From positions 182,636,888 to 182,700,887 of the forward strand of contig OY986438.1 of assembly GCA_963920525.1 (NCBI GenBank): 64,000 bases of DNA. The letters are read 5' to 3'. Shown here one piece after another: positions 47,369 through 57,999 of this stretch. Positions within the stretch are counted from its first letter, which is position 1; each line of letters starts with the position of its first letter. Source of the DNA: Dichetophora obliterata. Lineage: Eukaryota > Arthropoda > Insecta > Diptera > Sciomyzidae. The position numbers were made by a program, and so were the translations under genes. The notes beneath the pieces are model-generated. The model was given only the letters and a program-made list of their open reading frames with translations, did not search any database and had not been told where the DNA came from.

Positions 47369-48049
47369 TACACCGAGAAAAATGAACGCCTTAAAATCAA
47401 AGAAAAAAGTTCTTGTAAAATTGTAACCAACATATCTTTGCCACAAAGAAAAAATCGTTGCACTGATTTATTTTTTAACTATGCAAGTGCTTCATCTTCG
47501 AAACAAAGGACTGAAATTCCTTGAAGCTAAATCAAAGAAACAATCTTTGCCGTAAAGATAAAATATTTGCCGGGTTTGGAAAAATTATGTAAAATCAACA
47601 ATTTTTCTTTGTTTTTTTGAAGGTAAGTATCAGAGACCTGCAGCGATGAACTGCAACTGCTTTTACACTCAGTACATACTTGGTTTTTGTATGACTTCAA
47701 TATCATTAATACCATGCAACATATTCTACGCCATCGAGCTCACTTACAACATCAAGCATGTTGCATTAGCCAATTGTACCAAAGTCAAACACTGTGTGAT
47801 GTGTGCTTCGACTTCAGTGGAAAGTATAGATGTTTGCATAAAATAATTATGTGTATAAACCACAGCGCACGAACGGCAATCGTTATAATTATGCATTATT
47901 TTGAGCTACTGCCTCGTGTACCATTGCAAGTTGATTTCAACTTCGGCTAAGCAGTGATACAAAAGTAAGCTTACGAACGATGAAATCAACGCGTACACTG
48001 CATTTTTACTCAAGTGTTTGTAGATTACTTCAGTATGAATAGAGTAAAT

Positions 48050-48870
48050 AGTTTTAGGAAGTTTTAGGGGTAACTTATTTCGAAGATGACATCAAACTTT
48101 AAAATTTAAGATGGCGGATAGAGTTGCCACCTAGATTTTTTTCATTTTTGCGAATTCTTGTAATTTTGAAATTCTGACAACGGATTTGATTTCGAATATA
48201 ATGTCACAGTTTTAAAATTTAAGATGGAGGTTAGGGTTGCCACCTAAATTTTTACCACAGTATTGCCACCTAATAATATGTATTTTTAAGAGTTTTAAAC
48301 ATCATTTATCAGTGTTAAGGGGTCGCTGATTTCGAATCTAAAGTAAGAATTTTAAAATTCAAGATGGTAGATAGGGTTGCCACCTTAATTTTTTGTAGTT
48401 TTATGAATTCGGGGCTGGCAAAAAAAATCGTACACCAAAAATGGGTCGCTGAATCCGAATCCATTGTCAGAATTTCAAAATTATAAAGTTTTGAAATAAT
48501 AGGGTTGCCACCTAATAATATGTCTTTTCAAGAGTTTTAAACGTCATTTATCAGTGTTAAGGGGTCGCTGATTTCGAATCTAAAGTTAGAATTTTAAAAT
48601 TCAAGATGGTGGATAGGGTTGCCACCTTAATTTTTTGTAGTTTTATGAATTCGGGGCTGGCAAAAAAAAAAATATCGTATACCAAAAATGGGTCGCTTAA
48701 TCCGAATCCAGTGTCAGAATTTCAAAATTATAAAATTTTTAAATAATAGGATTGCCACCTAATAATATATCTTTTCAAGAGTTTTAAACGTCATTTATCA
48801 GTTTTAAACTCTTGAAAAGACATATTATTAGGTGGCGACCCTATTATTTCAAAATTTTGAACAATTGAAC
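48050..48870. repeat. Tandem array, ~242-bp unit with inverted last copy
   Basis: TGCCACCTAATAATATG starts units at 48264, 48506 and (diverged) 48753. AAGATGG(C/T)(A/G)GATAGGGTTGCCACC recurs in each, with two shorter upstream relatives at about 48108 and 48222. At 48803 the sequence turns back as the reverse complement (AAACTCTTGAAAAGACATAT), forming a hairpin with 48740-48800. Confidence 0.85.
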
Positions 48871-49724
48871 AAAAGTTGTAGCTTTATTAAAGATCTGCAT
48901 GCATACAAAATCTTATCAAAATCAGTGATTAAAGGTGTTTTATAGTAAAATGGCGTCTGATATAATTTCTTAAAAAACTAAATTTAATAAATATCTTTAA
49001 AAATTTATTAAACAAATTTTATTGCTCACTCAATTAAACTTTAGAATTTATTTTAAAAAAGAAATCAGCTCAATTGAACCATTAGCTTATGAGCTACAAG
49101 CTCTCAAAAGTCACGCAAAGTAACTGCAATGTTACTGCAATGTTACTGCAAATACTTTGTGTTCGGAGAACAAAATAAGCGCTGGTTTTTTTATGCAGGA
49201 GTTACGCTTTATGTCCTTGTTTTGTTGCTTGTAAATGACCATACTTACCATTGCATACCAGAAGTTGAAAAGACCCTGCGCTGGTTATCAAACCAACAAC
49301 TCGAACATGCATTATTGTGGTCTTACGACACGCTCATACACAGTTGGCTTCAATGTTGCAAGTATGTTCGACACAACAATCGCAGCGCTTGCGTAGTGCG
49401 GTCAGACTGTCACTGTATTTGTTGAGGGTAGATTGCAAGTAGCGAAAATGCCATCGCTTGCAGATCACTGGTAAGTATTATTGTTTATTATTGTTTTAAA
49501 GACAAAGTCTGTAATTTTGAAGAACTTTTTCTTCAAAATCACATTTGTATACGAAGAATAAGAAAATTTATAAATATATTTTCATCAAATAAGATTAATA
49601 TGTTCTTACATATTTTAAGCAATAAATAAAGCATTATTGAATTGATGTAATTTGGGCAATGTAAATGTAATTGTTTAATTTATTTCTTCGTGAAAAATGA
49701 AAGTGTTTCTATTTAATGCAGCAA

Positions 49725-50200
49725 CATGTTTTTTTAAGACGTACGTTTTTGCGACAAGCACTTAAATCATTGGTTTTAAGTATTTTTTTGGGAATCTAAC
49801 GGTTTGCATCTTTGCCGTAAAGAATAGAAGTCTTTGTGCCAAGGTACATTTTCCGTAATTTTACGACTTTTTCCATATTTTTTTAAAGACGTACGTCTAT
49901 GCTACAAGCATTAAAATCCTTGGTTTTAAGTATATTTTTTAGAATTTAACAGTCTGCGTCTTTGCCGTAACGAATAAAAGTCTTTGTGCCAAAGCAAATT
50001 TTCTTTACTTTTAAGACTTTTTTCCATGCTTTTTTAAGACCATGCTTTGCAACAAAAGCTTAAGTTTTTGATTTAACGTATGTTATTCACGGGAATCTAA
50101 AAATCGTTGTGCCTTTGCCGTAACGCTGTTTTACCTTTGGGCACATTCTAACCAATAAATGTCTTTTTGGCAAAGTGTATTTTCTTTGGTTTTACGATTT
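49725..50200. repeat. Subterminal tandem repeats (~150 bp unit, three copies)
   Basis: TTTTTTAAGAC(GTACG), then AAGCACTTAAATCATTGG-like text, then TCTTTGCCGTAA(A/C)G(A/C) and AAGTCTTTGTGCCAA recur three times with decreasing similarity toward the right end of the foldback element. They form part of its right arm. Confidence 0.75.
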
Positions 50201-50215
50201 TTTTCTCTGAGTGTA

Positions 50216-51205
50216 TATATTCCTTTAGTTTTTTTTATATACAAATTATATGCAAGTGATATTTAAGTTATATGCAAGTAATATGCAAACAATATGCAAA
50301 GTATGTGCAAAAAAGTTTCAACGTGAAAAAGTCTAAAATTTCAGTTTTTACTGTAATCAAAACAATTTTAAGTTATTTTTTTAATATTTAACAAACGTTC
50401 CAATCTTTTTTCATTTATTCGAATGTTTTTAAGGAGTGTGGGTAATAATTTCAATTAAATTTTTTAGAAATATAGGCTGAACCAGCAGGCCACAGATAAA
50501 CAAAAAGAGAGTGAATGATTTTAAACAGTTATACACATTAACAAATGAGAGCAAAAACAATAACAAATATTATTTAAAAAAGGTCCTTTGTTAAATTGTG
50601 GCCGTTTTTAAATATAGACGTTCTAATATAAGGAAGTTATTAAGAATAGAGAATTTTAATATAGCTGGTATGAAAAAATAGATTTTTAGCCATAACTTTT
50701 GATTGGAAAGAGATATTTGGATAATTCACATAAATTATTTTGGAGACTTGTAAAAAATATAAAAACAACATTTTGGAAAAATAAATTTCACGAAAAAAAT
50801 CAAAGGGGACCCTTGTTGTTTTGATGACAAAAACAGTAAATAAATTTTTGCGCTTAGCTGGAGGAATTTTTTCAAATAAATGCTATGTCATATGAAGGAT
50901 AACCAGATGTGCAATTTTTAATTGATTTAATTTTTACAACAAAAACAATTTTGAGCCATTTTTTGAGTAAACAGTCAATATTTTGGACCTTTTTTGATAT
51001 AATCATAAAACATATATACACTGACTTAATGGTTCAGTTCAACCCATTTTTGTGAAGTGATTTTATTGAACGTTTGAAGAAAATAAATTTGAATGAAATA
51101 TATTAATGGACAGCGGATTGTTAAATCAGTGGCTGATCATTCGGTGACAAAATTAAAAAATTATTTTGTATAGAACGATATCATTTTCATATATTAAGGG
51201 TATGT
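50216..51205. other. AT-rich spacer, nothing recognised
   Basis: A few ATATGCAAGT-like words near 50,250-50,300; otherwise no feature. Confidence 0.4.
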
Positions 51206-51654
51206 TAAGGAAGGGACTTCACTGTTGAAATTTCCGAAATGCTGAAATTTACGAAAACTTCAGTGCAATTGTTGTTGTTTTGGTTTTCCAAAGTTTGCTT
51301 AAATTTAATCACCTATTAAGTTGATCAGTGTTGCCAGGTGCCTTTCACTATTTACCCCTAGATTGGATTTCAAATCCCACTAAAACTCCACTAAAATTTT
51401 TTTTCCAAAAACACAAAAATTTCATACGGGTCAACTGAAGAGTAGTGCAACAGGAATGCAAGCCTATGTATTTAAAGGGCTGAGCTGTTGGACGTTTTTA
51501 ACAAGTGCAGATAGTTGTTTCTAAGTTCTCAAAGTTCTAAGGTCCAAATTGAAATTGACATTAAAATAAAGTCTAACTTTTGAAAAGAGGCTCTGTCTCC
51601 TACTTTTTGATATATTTTTGGGCATATCTTTCTTTTCCCAAACTTTTTTTTTAA

Positions 51655-52036
51655 AGATCAAAGAACCAAGGCATGCGTTTTATGCAAACAACGTTTGGTC
51701 TTTGACCTGAAAGGAAAGGGAAAGATTATTAGAGGGTGAATTGATTGAAACCATACATGAATTATCGATTAGGCGGAACAAACTTGAAAGACAATTTGAA
51801 TTGCTTACAACAGAGCCTTGTGTTATGCCTTAACCTCTGCAAGTATTTCCAGCCCTCAGTTGCTCCTGTCTTTTAATTCAACATTTTCCACAATTTAGTT
51901 GCGTATTTTTTGTTTCAATAATTCTGAAATGTAACAAAGAACAAAGAAAGCGAAAAGAACCATGCCTGAACCCGGATTCGAATCGGGGACCTCTGAGTTC
52001 ATAGTCAAGCGCACTCTTCACTAGACTACAAAGGCC
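51655..52036 (-). mobile_element. tRNA-headed SINE, family B (copy 2)
   Basis: Aligns end to end with 27591-27970. The head at 51965-52036 (minus strand) has an A-box region (TAGTCTAGTGAAGAGTG) and B-box GATTCGAATCCGGG-type text. The 3' end is an A-run (T's at 51643-51652 on the plus strand). Inserted within the outer TIR element and just left of the mariner. Confidence 0.85.
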
Positions 52037-52192
52037 GACTTACTTTGTTTTTAGTTTTTACACGGAATCAATCAATTGCAAGTAAAGCGCGAAGCAAGTT
52101 TGAAGTGAAGTGGGAAATGATTGGTAATTAATTTGAAGTGCTGCCAATTCAGCTGTTTTTATAAATTGTTGCTGAAATACCCAGGAAGTCAA

Positions 52193-53442
52193 ATAAAGGA
52201 ATCTTTTATAGAGTGATACAACTTTGAGTTGGCACGACTGCTTTATTTGACCACCCATTTAACAGCTGATAGTTGCTTTTTGTTTAGTTTTCTTTGACAT
52301 TTCATTATGGATCGACTTATACAAGAGCAACGCGTGCAAATTGTGGAAATTTTTAATCAAAATAATGATTCTGTTCGTCAAACTTATTGTGCACTTCCTC
52401 AGCATTTACAGATGCTGATAATGTGCATCCCGTGAAATGTCAAACAGTGCGCCCTGAAGAATCTATAGCCGCTGTGCAGGAATACATTGAAGATGATCCT
52501 AATCAATCAATTCATTGCCGTGTTCAGCAATTGGGGTTGTGTCCTTCCACTTTATGGAAGATTTTACGAAAAGATCTTGGCTTAAAACCTTTCAAGATTC
52601 AACTTGTACAGGAGTTAAAGCCAAACGACCATCGTATGCGCCACCAATTCGGCGGATGGGCTGAAGCACAAATTGATATGGATTTTGAATTTCCTTGGAA
52701 AATTTAATTTTCCGATGAAGCCCATTTTTGGTTGAATGGGTACGTAAATAAACAGAATTGTCGTATTTGGAGTGAGGAGAATCCACAAGCTTTTGTCGAA
52801 ACACCATTACATCCACAGAAAATTACTGTTTGGTGCGTTTTATGGGCTGGCGGAGTCATTGGCCCATATGTCTTCAAAATGATTCTCCCATATGATGATT
52901 TGAATGTTACTGTCAATGGTGAACGGTATAGGAACATGATTCGAAGTTTTTTCGTACCTCAATTAGCTGGCATTAATCTTTCTGATATGTGGCTCCAACA
53001 GGACGGAGCCACATGCCACACAGCGGGCGCTACAATTGATTTACTCAAGGACACTTTTGACGAAAAAATAATTTCACTAAATGGCCCAATTAATTGGCCC
53101 CCAAGATCGTGTAATTTTATCCCATTGGATTTTTTTCTTTAGGGTTATGTAAAATCACTTATCTACGTCGATAAACCACAAACAATTGAACACCTGGAAA
53201 TCAACATTCGAAGAGTTATCGGCGAGATACGGCCGCAAATGCTGCGAAAAGTTTGTGAAAATTTGTGTTCCAGATTGCGCCTTGTAGGCGCCAGTCGTGG
53301 CGGCCATATGGCCGAAAACATATTTAAACATCAATATCATAAAATTTTCTATCCAATAAAGACCACTTCATTGATATCAAAAATTTATTACTATGTTTTA
53401 TTATGATTTAAACTTGTATTACTCTATAAAAAACACCCTCTA
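52193..53442 (+). mobile_element. Mariner-family element, DD41D 'rosa'-like
   Basis: The TIR region TTTTATAGAGTGATACAACT (52203-52222) pairs with AACTTGTATTACTCTATAAA (53411-53430). The outermost bases are less well matched (AGAGGGTGTT inward on the right). The ~1.25-kb length is normal for this group. It encloses one transposase gene that is now dead. Confidence 0.85.
52307..53406 (+). pseudogene. DD41D (rosa-type) mariner transposase, dead
   Basis: The gene starts MDRLIQEQRVQIVEIF, a typical mariner helix-turn-helix opening. About 30 codons in, a frameshift and apparent internal deletion jump to the linker (VRPEESIAAVQEYIEDDPNQ). A TAA at 52705-52707 precedes FSDEAHFWLNGYVNKQNCRIW (first catalytic Asp). 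MWLQQDGATCHTA holds the second Asp and IPLDFFL the third. I count 41 residues between the second and third, the hallmark of the rosa/DD41D group. The Trp codon after DFFL is TAG (53140-53142). The C-terminus ends SRGGHMAENIFKH. At least three disabling lesions. In life it would excise and insert the element at TA sites in the nucleus. Confidence 0.9.
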
Positions 53443-54049
53443 TCTTCTTTTCTTAAATTTTAGCATTATTTTTAGAAAAAGTAAGAATACTTTATATCTA
53501 AAGGTCAGTTTTTCAAATACCCCTAAAAAACATTAAATCTCCCTAAAAAACCCTTAAAATTTTATTGTCCCTAAAATCCCTCAACACAGTTAAAGAACCT
53601 CTAAATCTAGGGGGGAAATCCCTTAACCTGGCAACACTGGGGTTGATTCAGGTTCAGTACGGTTCAGTATGGTTCAGTAACCATAAACAAATCTGTTTAA
53701 TGAGTGTGAGTCTATGTGAATATGATAATTTCGATAAGAAGAAGAGCATTCTGTCAAATCTCTCCTAAAAGCTGATGCAATGTATACAAAATTGTCATTA
53801 ATTCTATTGAAGCCGATCATATAATTTAGTTTTGCTACTTTTTTGGCATTATTTTTCTATTAAAAGGCAGTAAGCACAATTTTTTTGACATAATTATTTG
53901 TTTTGGTAACAAGCCCACCAACCAAATGAAGCAATGGCTATTTTAAGTTTGACAGATTCATGTGAAAAAAACGAAACATAACAACATTACTTCAACTCGT
54001 CGGAAATTTCGGATTTCTGAAATTTCAGCATTGAAGTGATTACCCCTAT

Positions 54050-55405
54050 TGTTATATATTTTCATCCCGTCATTTTTTGCATGCCATGCGATTATTTACG
54101 CATAATTTTATTCCGTTATTCGTAGTTGGTACAAAAAATGAGACGTTATTGCAATTTAATGCCCAAGGCCATTGACGGAGCTTGTAGCTTTGAAAAAAAA
54201 ATCCATATTGAATAGGTTAAATTTAATTTCAAAGTTTCGAGAAATTTTGCTTCAAAGTTTTCAATCATCACATAAGTTATATGAAAATGTTTTTAGTTTT
54301 CGTGTCATAGGTTTTGCTTAGGTAACTCAAGAAGCTCCAGACGTGGAGCATAGCTTCATATATAACTCAGTTCTGCCTTAAGTCGACTTAAGCGATTATT
54401 GCTTATCGACACGATATATGCAACATATGAAAGTTGTATACATATTGTATGCTAGTTGTATGCAAATTGTATGCAAGTTGTATGCAAGTTGTATGCAACG
54501 TATGCAAGATATATGCAGCGTATTCAAGATATATACCATATGGAGAATGTATGCAATATGCAGAATATGCAGCATATATGCAATTGCATAAAAATCCGCA
54601 GTATTTTACTCATAAATATGCTTTTGGCGTACAAAGATTTTAAATAAAATTCACAGTTTTTTTTTAATATTTTATTTACATATTGTCACGTGGAGATAAA
54701 TCACGTCACGAGCCTGATAGACAATATTGTAGTTCAATTGGGTAATTAAGAAGTTAGTTAAAAATTTACATTTAAACAAAAATTTCAATTCCAAGATATT
54801 TTCTTCCATTTATTCTTGGAACCCCTACTTACAAATCAATAACCTTACCACAAGGAATGGAACCCGCAACCACCCGAAATTTTTCAAAATTTTTTTTAGA
54901 TTAAATTACGTTCAATTGCCTTTTCAACGGTAGTTGAACGTAAAACAACCATATCTCATTAGCCTATTGAGTTCACCCTAACTTTTATATTGTGGTTATG
55001 TTGACAGCTTTAAGAAAAAAATGACTTTAAATTTTTAAATGGTGTACTTCGAATTATGGAACCTCAAACCACCAAAATTTCCTAAAAATCAAACTTTAAA
55101 TTAACGTACGTTTAAGAACCATTCCAACGGTAGTACAAACTTAACATTCGGCTGTGTTTGAGATATGAACTTTTTGTCAATTTTGTACACTCCGCCAAAA
55201 ATCACGACAAACTTGTTTTCTTTCAAATTAGGTTTCTTAATTCCGTTAGTTATGCAAAATGTAACCCAAATCGGATATGGTCGTTCTGTCAGGCCGGTAC
55301 GCTTAAAAAATAATTGCTGCATAATTAAAGAGACCGTCTAGTAAAGATAAGCACGGTGCACATTATCAAATTTTTCGTCAAATCGTTGGTCAAACAACGA
55401 TAAAA
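54050..55405. repeat. Spacer with TATGCAAGT minisatellite and a tandem duplication
   Basis: An ~11-bp unit (TTGTATGCAAG) repeats about eight times at 54431-54530 and decays rightward. From 54845 to 55330 a passage including AACCACC(C/A)AAA, TTCAACGGTAGT/TCCAACGGTAGT and a T/A-rich remainder occurs twice, about 220-240 bp apart. The short frames here are by-products of these repeats. Confidence 0.6.
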
Positions 55406-55430
55406 CAACATGGTATTCCGTGGAATTTGA

Positions 55431-56514
55431 AGTTAAAGAACAAAGCTGAACAACAAGGTAGTCATCTTGGCCCAATACTTTTCAACATTTTCATTTCAGA
55501 TTTATCTATTACTCTTTGTGACATTCCCCATCTTGTGTACGCAGATGACCTTAAAATATATAAGATCATTAAATCAGAAGCTGTTGTAACTTTCCTACAA
55601 TCGAAACTGCTGTCCCTAGAGCAATGGTGTTATCAAAATAAACTTCACTTAAATGTTAAGAAATGTTGCGTGATAAGTTTTTCCCGTAAGAACTTGATAC
55701 CAGAATGCAGTTACCTCCTTAATAATATTGTTCTGAGCAGAACCAACCATATTGTAGACCTTGGAGTTGTCCTAGATAATAAGCTGAGATTTAATCTACA
55801 TTTTGATAAAGTCTTATCGAGGGCAAATAAACAGCTGGGATTTATAAAAAGACGTGCTAAAGAATTCCAAAATGTGTGGGTAACCAAAACGTTATACTGT
55901 ACCTTAGTGCGACCACTTCTTGAATATGCTTGCATCATTTGGAATCCAGCCTTTGAATCTCATAGCGACAAAACTGAATCCATTCAAAAACAATTCCTGC
56001 TTTTTGCGTTAAGAGATATCTTTGACCCCCGTGACTATAACAACTTGCCACCGTATGAACAAAGACTCAGGCTCCTCTCTCTGATGCCCTCTATCATCAA
56101 GAAGAACTTTACTGAGTTCATGTTTCACATTTGATGTTATTAACGGAGCTATTGATAGCGAATATATCTCCAGCAAAATTACACTAAATGACCCAATTAG
56201 ACGTACTAGGCATACGCGGCTCCTAAATGAATATATTCACCACACTATTTACGCAAATAATGAACCCATTAGTAGGTGCTGTAGAATTTTTAATAATATT
56301 AGCGAGCACTATTCACCATCCATACCAAAATCCACATTTAAGCGAACCCTCTCAAAGTCTCTCTTTGACTCGCAATAATTTGTCCTTTTCAAGCACTGCT
56401 CCCTACAGAGTTAGGCTTCTTGGTCTAGTCCCCCTCCGTCATCCCCTTAAAGTAGTACTTAAGATATATTAGCGTAGTTTAAGTATTCTTTTGAAATTAA
56501 TTTAAATAATATGT

Positions 56515-56550
<36 letters not shown>

Positions 56551-56613
56551 AAATGTAAATAGAATTAGTAAATTGCCTTGCTTGGTGAAATAAATAAATA
56601 AATAAATAAATAA
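55431..56613 (+). mobile_element. 5'-truncated non-LTR retrotransposon with target duplication
   Basis: ACATGGTATTCCGTGGAATT before the element (from 55408) and ACATGGATTCCATCGAATTT after it (from 56614) are a ~22-bp diverged target duplication. The 3' end has an A-run (56521-56545), then about 50 bp more and a TAAA/AAATA tetranucleotide tail (56586-56613). Only the C-terminal part of reverse transcriptase is present, the usual result of incomplete target-primed reverse transcription. Confidence 0.85.
55434..56378 (+). pseudogene. Reverse transcriptase C-terminal part of a LINE ORF2
   Basis: The frame opens inside the RT domain at QGSHLGPILFNIFISDL, then LVYADDLKIY with the catalytic YADD box about 40 codons in. 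LEQWCYQNKLHLNVKKC (palm/thumb) follows, then the conserved LGFIKRRAKEF and LVRPLLEYACIIWNP segments typical of Jockey/RTE-like insect LINE polymerases. After a +1 frameshift at about 56128 the C-terminus continues (DVINGAID...) to a TAA at 56376-56378. The endonuclease and RT N-terminus are missing, so no activity is possible. The long readable frame suggests a relatively recent insertion. Clade not resolved. Confidence 0.9.
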
Positions 56614-56684
56614 ACATGGATTCCATCGAATTTGACGAGATATATAAAAATTTTTAATTTTTTTGATATACTTTGAAATATTAT

Positions 56685-57050
56685 TTATTATTATTTATTA
56701 TTTATTTATTATAATTATAATACAAAAAAGAGCCGCTTTTGCCCACCGTTTTTATATAATAATAAAATAATTATATTTGTGCCAGAGGCTGTCAAAAATG
56801 TTGTTCCAAAAAGTCTTGCAGAAGTTTTTTATAGTGTTCATAAAGTGGCCATTTGCCATCCGAAGATAAGCACAATCAACAAAATTCATAATCCGTTTGA
56901 GTTTCGAACACATTGAAAAAACAACGCATTGCAGACTGAGCAGAAACATTAATTCAATTGAAAAAAACTTCTGCTCAAATAGCATTTTAAACAGGTTCTT
57001 TAGCACATGAGTCACGCAATCTAACTAGTACACAACGGCTGAATTAGAAA
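56685..57050 (-). mobile_element. tRNA-headed SINE, family A (copy 2, diverged)
   Basis: The plus strand has TTATTATTTATT-type tail repeats at 56680-56720, then a body sharing ATTAATTCAATTGAAAAAA(A)CTTCTG with copy 1. The decayed head (GGTTCTTTAGCACATGAGTC, ACGCAATCTAACTAGTAC) corresponds to GGTTCTTTAGCTTAGGGGCC, ACGCACTCTACGCACTAG of copy 1. The B box is ruined. Much older than the copy at 6699. Confidence 0.7.
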
Positions 57051-57059
57051 CAAACTAAA

Positions 57060-57750
57060 CTTAAAAGAAAAATCCCACTAGACGCATTCTCGTTATAAGT
57101 TTAAATTGTCTGTCCACTCAGGAGTGGAAGGAACAACGTCATTTATTTGAAATTTGTTTTTATTTTTGCATTGACTTGTTTTATTTTTAACATTGAATGT
57201 GCTCCTGGAAACACGCCTTTATATAAAACGTGATTTAAATTTTAATGGCAACAACAACTGAAAATGCGATCAACCAATTGTGACGAATTAAAATTCCAAC
57301 GCATTCAGGAACTTTGAAACCATAAACTTTTCAAATGATATACTACATACATACAAGCGTGTGTGTATGAGTGTATAAGTGGCTGACTGAACGTATGTAT
57401 GTTTCCCAAGCAGTCTGTCCACTCAACGCTGGGTTTGTCCAGATGCGAATTTGAAGTCAAAGGGCCCATTTTTTATAGTATTTTATAATTTTTAACCTTA
57501 TTACAGCAATAATATAATATCCTTTATAGAAATAACCTCTAAATCAAGACAAAACAATGTTTTATATACGTTACTCTATAGAAAAAAAAATTTGTTTCCA
57601 TTGCTATTTTTTATGTCAAATTTTTTAAAGACGTTGAACGCTGGGTAGCAATTTTTCAAAAATGAAGTTTTTAACTACCACTAAAAAAAAATCCAATCGA
57701 TGCGTAGTACTGCTTAAATGACAAAACAAATGTCCTACAAAAATTTCGGT
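57060..57750. other. Spacer, possible flank of a Tc1-like remnant
   Basis: GTCTGTCCACTCA occurs at about 57110 and 57412, and AACGCTGGG at 57426 and 57638. These may be parts of a decayed element whose transposase start lies at 57941, but I could not define ends. Confidence 0.35.
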
Positions 57751-57755
57751 GTTTC

Positions 57756-57941
57756 TCAAGTAAAAACAGATTTTTTGCCTTTCCTGATGTTTTGCTTTAT
57801 CGAACTTGTGTTTTTGTATAAAACAATATTTGTCACTGTAGAATAACTTTTCACTGATATTTTTGAGTTTTTCACCTTTTTTATGAAGCTGAATAATGGT
57901 TTTTCGAGCATCATCGAATTTCTTTCTTTACCGCGTGCCAT
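57756..57941 (-). pseudogene. N-terminus of a Tc1-like transposase
   Basis: The minus strand begins MARGKERNS, the usual opening of many Tc1-type transposases. After a frameshift it reads DDARKTIIQLHKKGEKLKN, then ISEKL, matching the first helix-turn-helix of the paired-like DNA-binding domain. The frame decays after that and no DDE core is visible before 57,060. It is a truncated, frameshifted remnant and cannot act as a transposase. Confidence 0.65.
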
Positions 57942-57999
57942 TTTGACAATAAATCATTGCAAAACAATAATAAATGCAAATGTTTCAATCCCGTTTAGT

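Larger units (their letters stand above)
47371..50213. mobile_element. 2.8-kb foldback element with compound TIRs
   Basis: The left end CACCGAGAAAAATGAACG and right end TTTTTTTCTCTGAGTG are imperfect inverted partners with TA outside both (47369-47370, 50214-50215). Subterminally, AAAATCAAAGAAAAAA and ATCTTTGCC on the left face TTTTCTTTGGTTTTA and CTTTGCC/GGCAAAG words on the right. Deeper inside, AGACCTGCAGCGATG (47635) faces CATCGCTTGCAGATCACTGG (about 49450). Each arm is therefore about 600 bp of related but rearranged sequence. The loop holds a ~242-bp tandem array. No transposase is recognisable. Confidence 0.65.
51209..54046. mobile_element. Outer TIR element containing a SINE and a mariner
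   Basis: Left text GACTTCACTGTTGAAATTTC...GAAATGCTGAAATTT pairs with right text AAATTTCAGCATTGAAGTGATTACCCC. Inner blocks also pair: CAGTGTTGCCAGGT at 51327 with ACCTGGCAACACTG at 53627. The right end (GGGGTAATCACTTCA inward) resembles the MITE at 41854. Removing the family B SINE (51655-52036) and the rosa-like mariner (52193-53442) would leave about 1.2 kb of TIR-bounded sequence without a gene. The left end is approximate. Confidence 0.65.

Noticed and set aside
47646..47950. Small Cys-rich open frames as genes
   Set aside because: They lie in the arm of a foldback element and match, inverted, non-coding text near 49,300-49,450. No family recognised.
48050..48870. CRISPR-like array
   Set aside because: The units are ~242 bp tandem repeats with no short repeat/spacer alternation, and the window is eukaryotic.
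49129..49425. A 98-codon open frame as a membrane protein
   Set aside because: It lies in the opposite arm of the same foldback element, with no start context or homologue I know.
55711..55938. Minus-strand open frame
   Set aside because: It is the antisense of the reverse-transcriptase segment, which has clear protein motifs on the plus strand.
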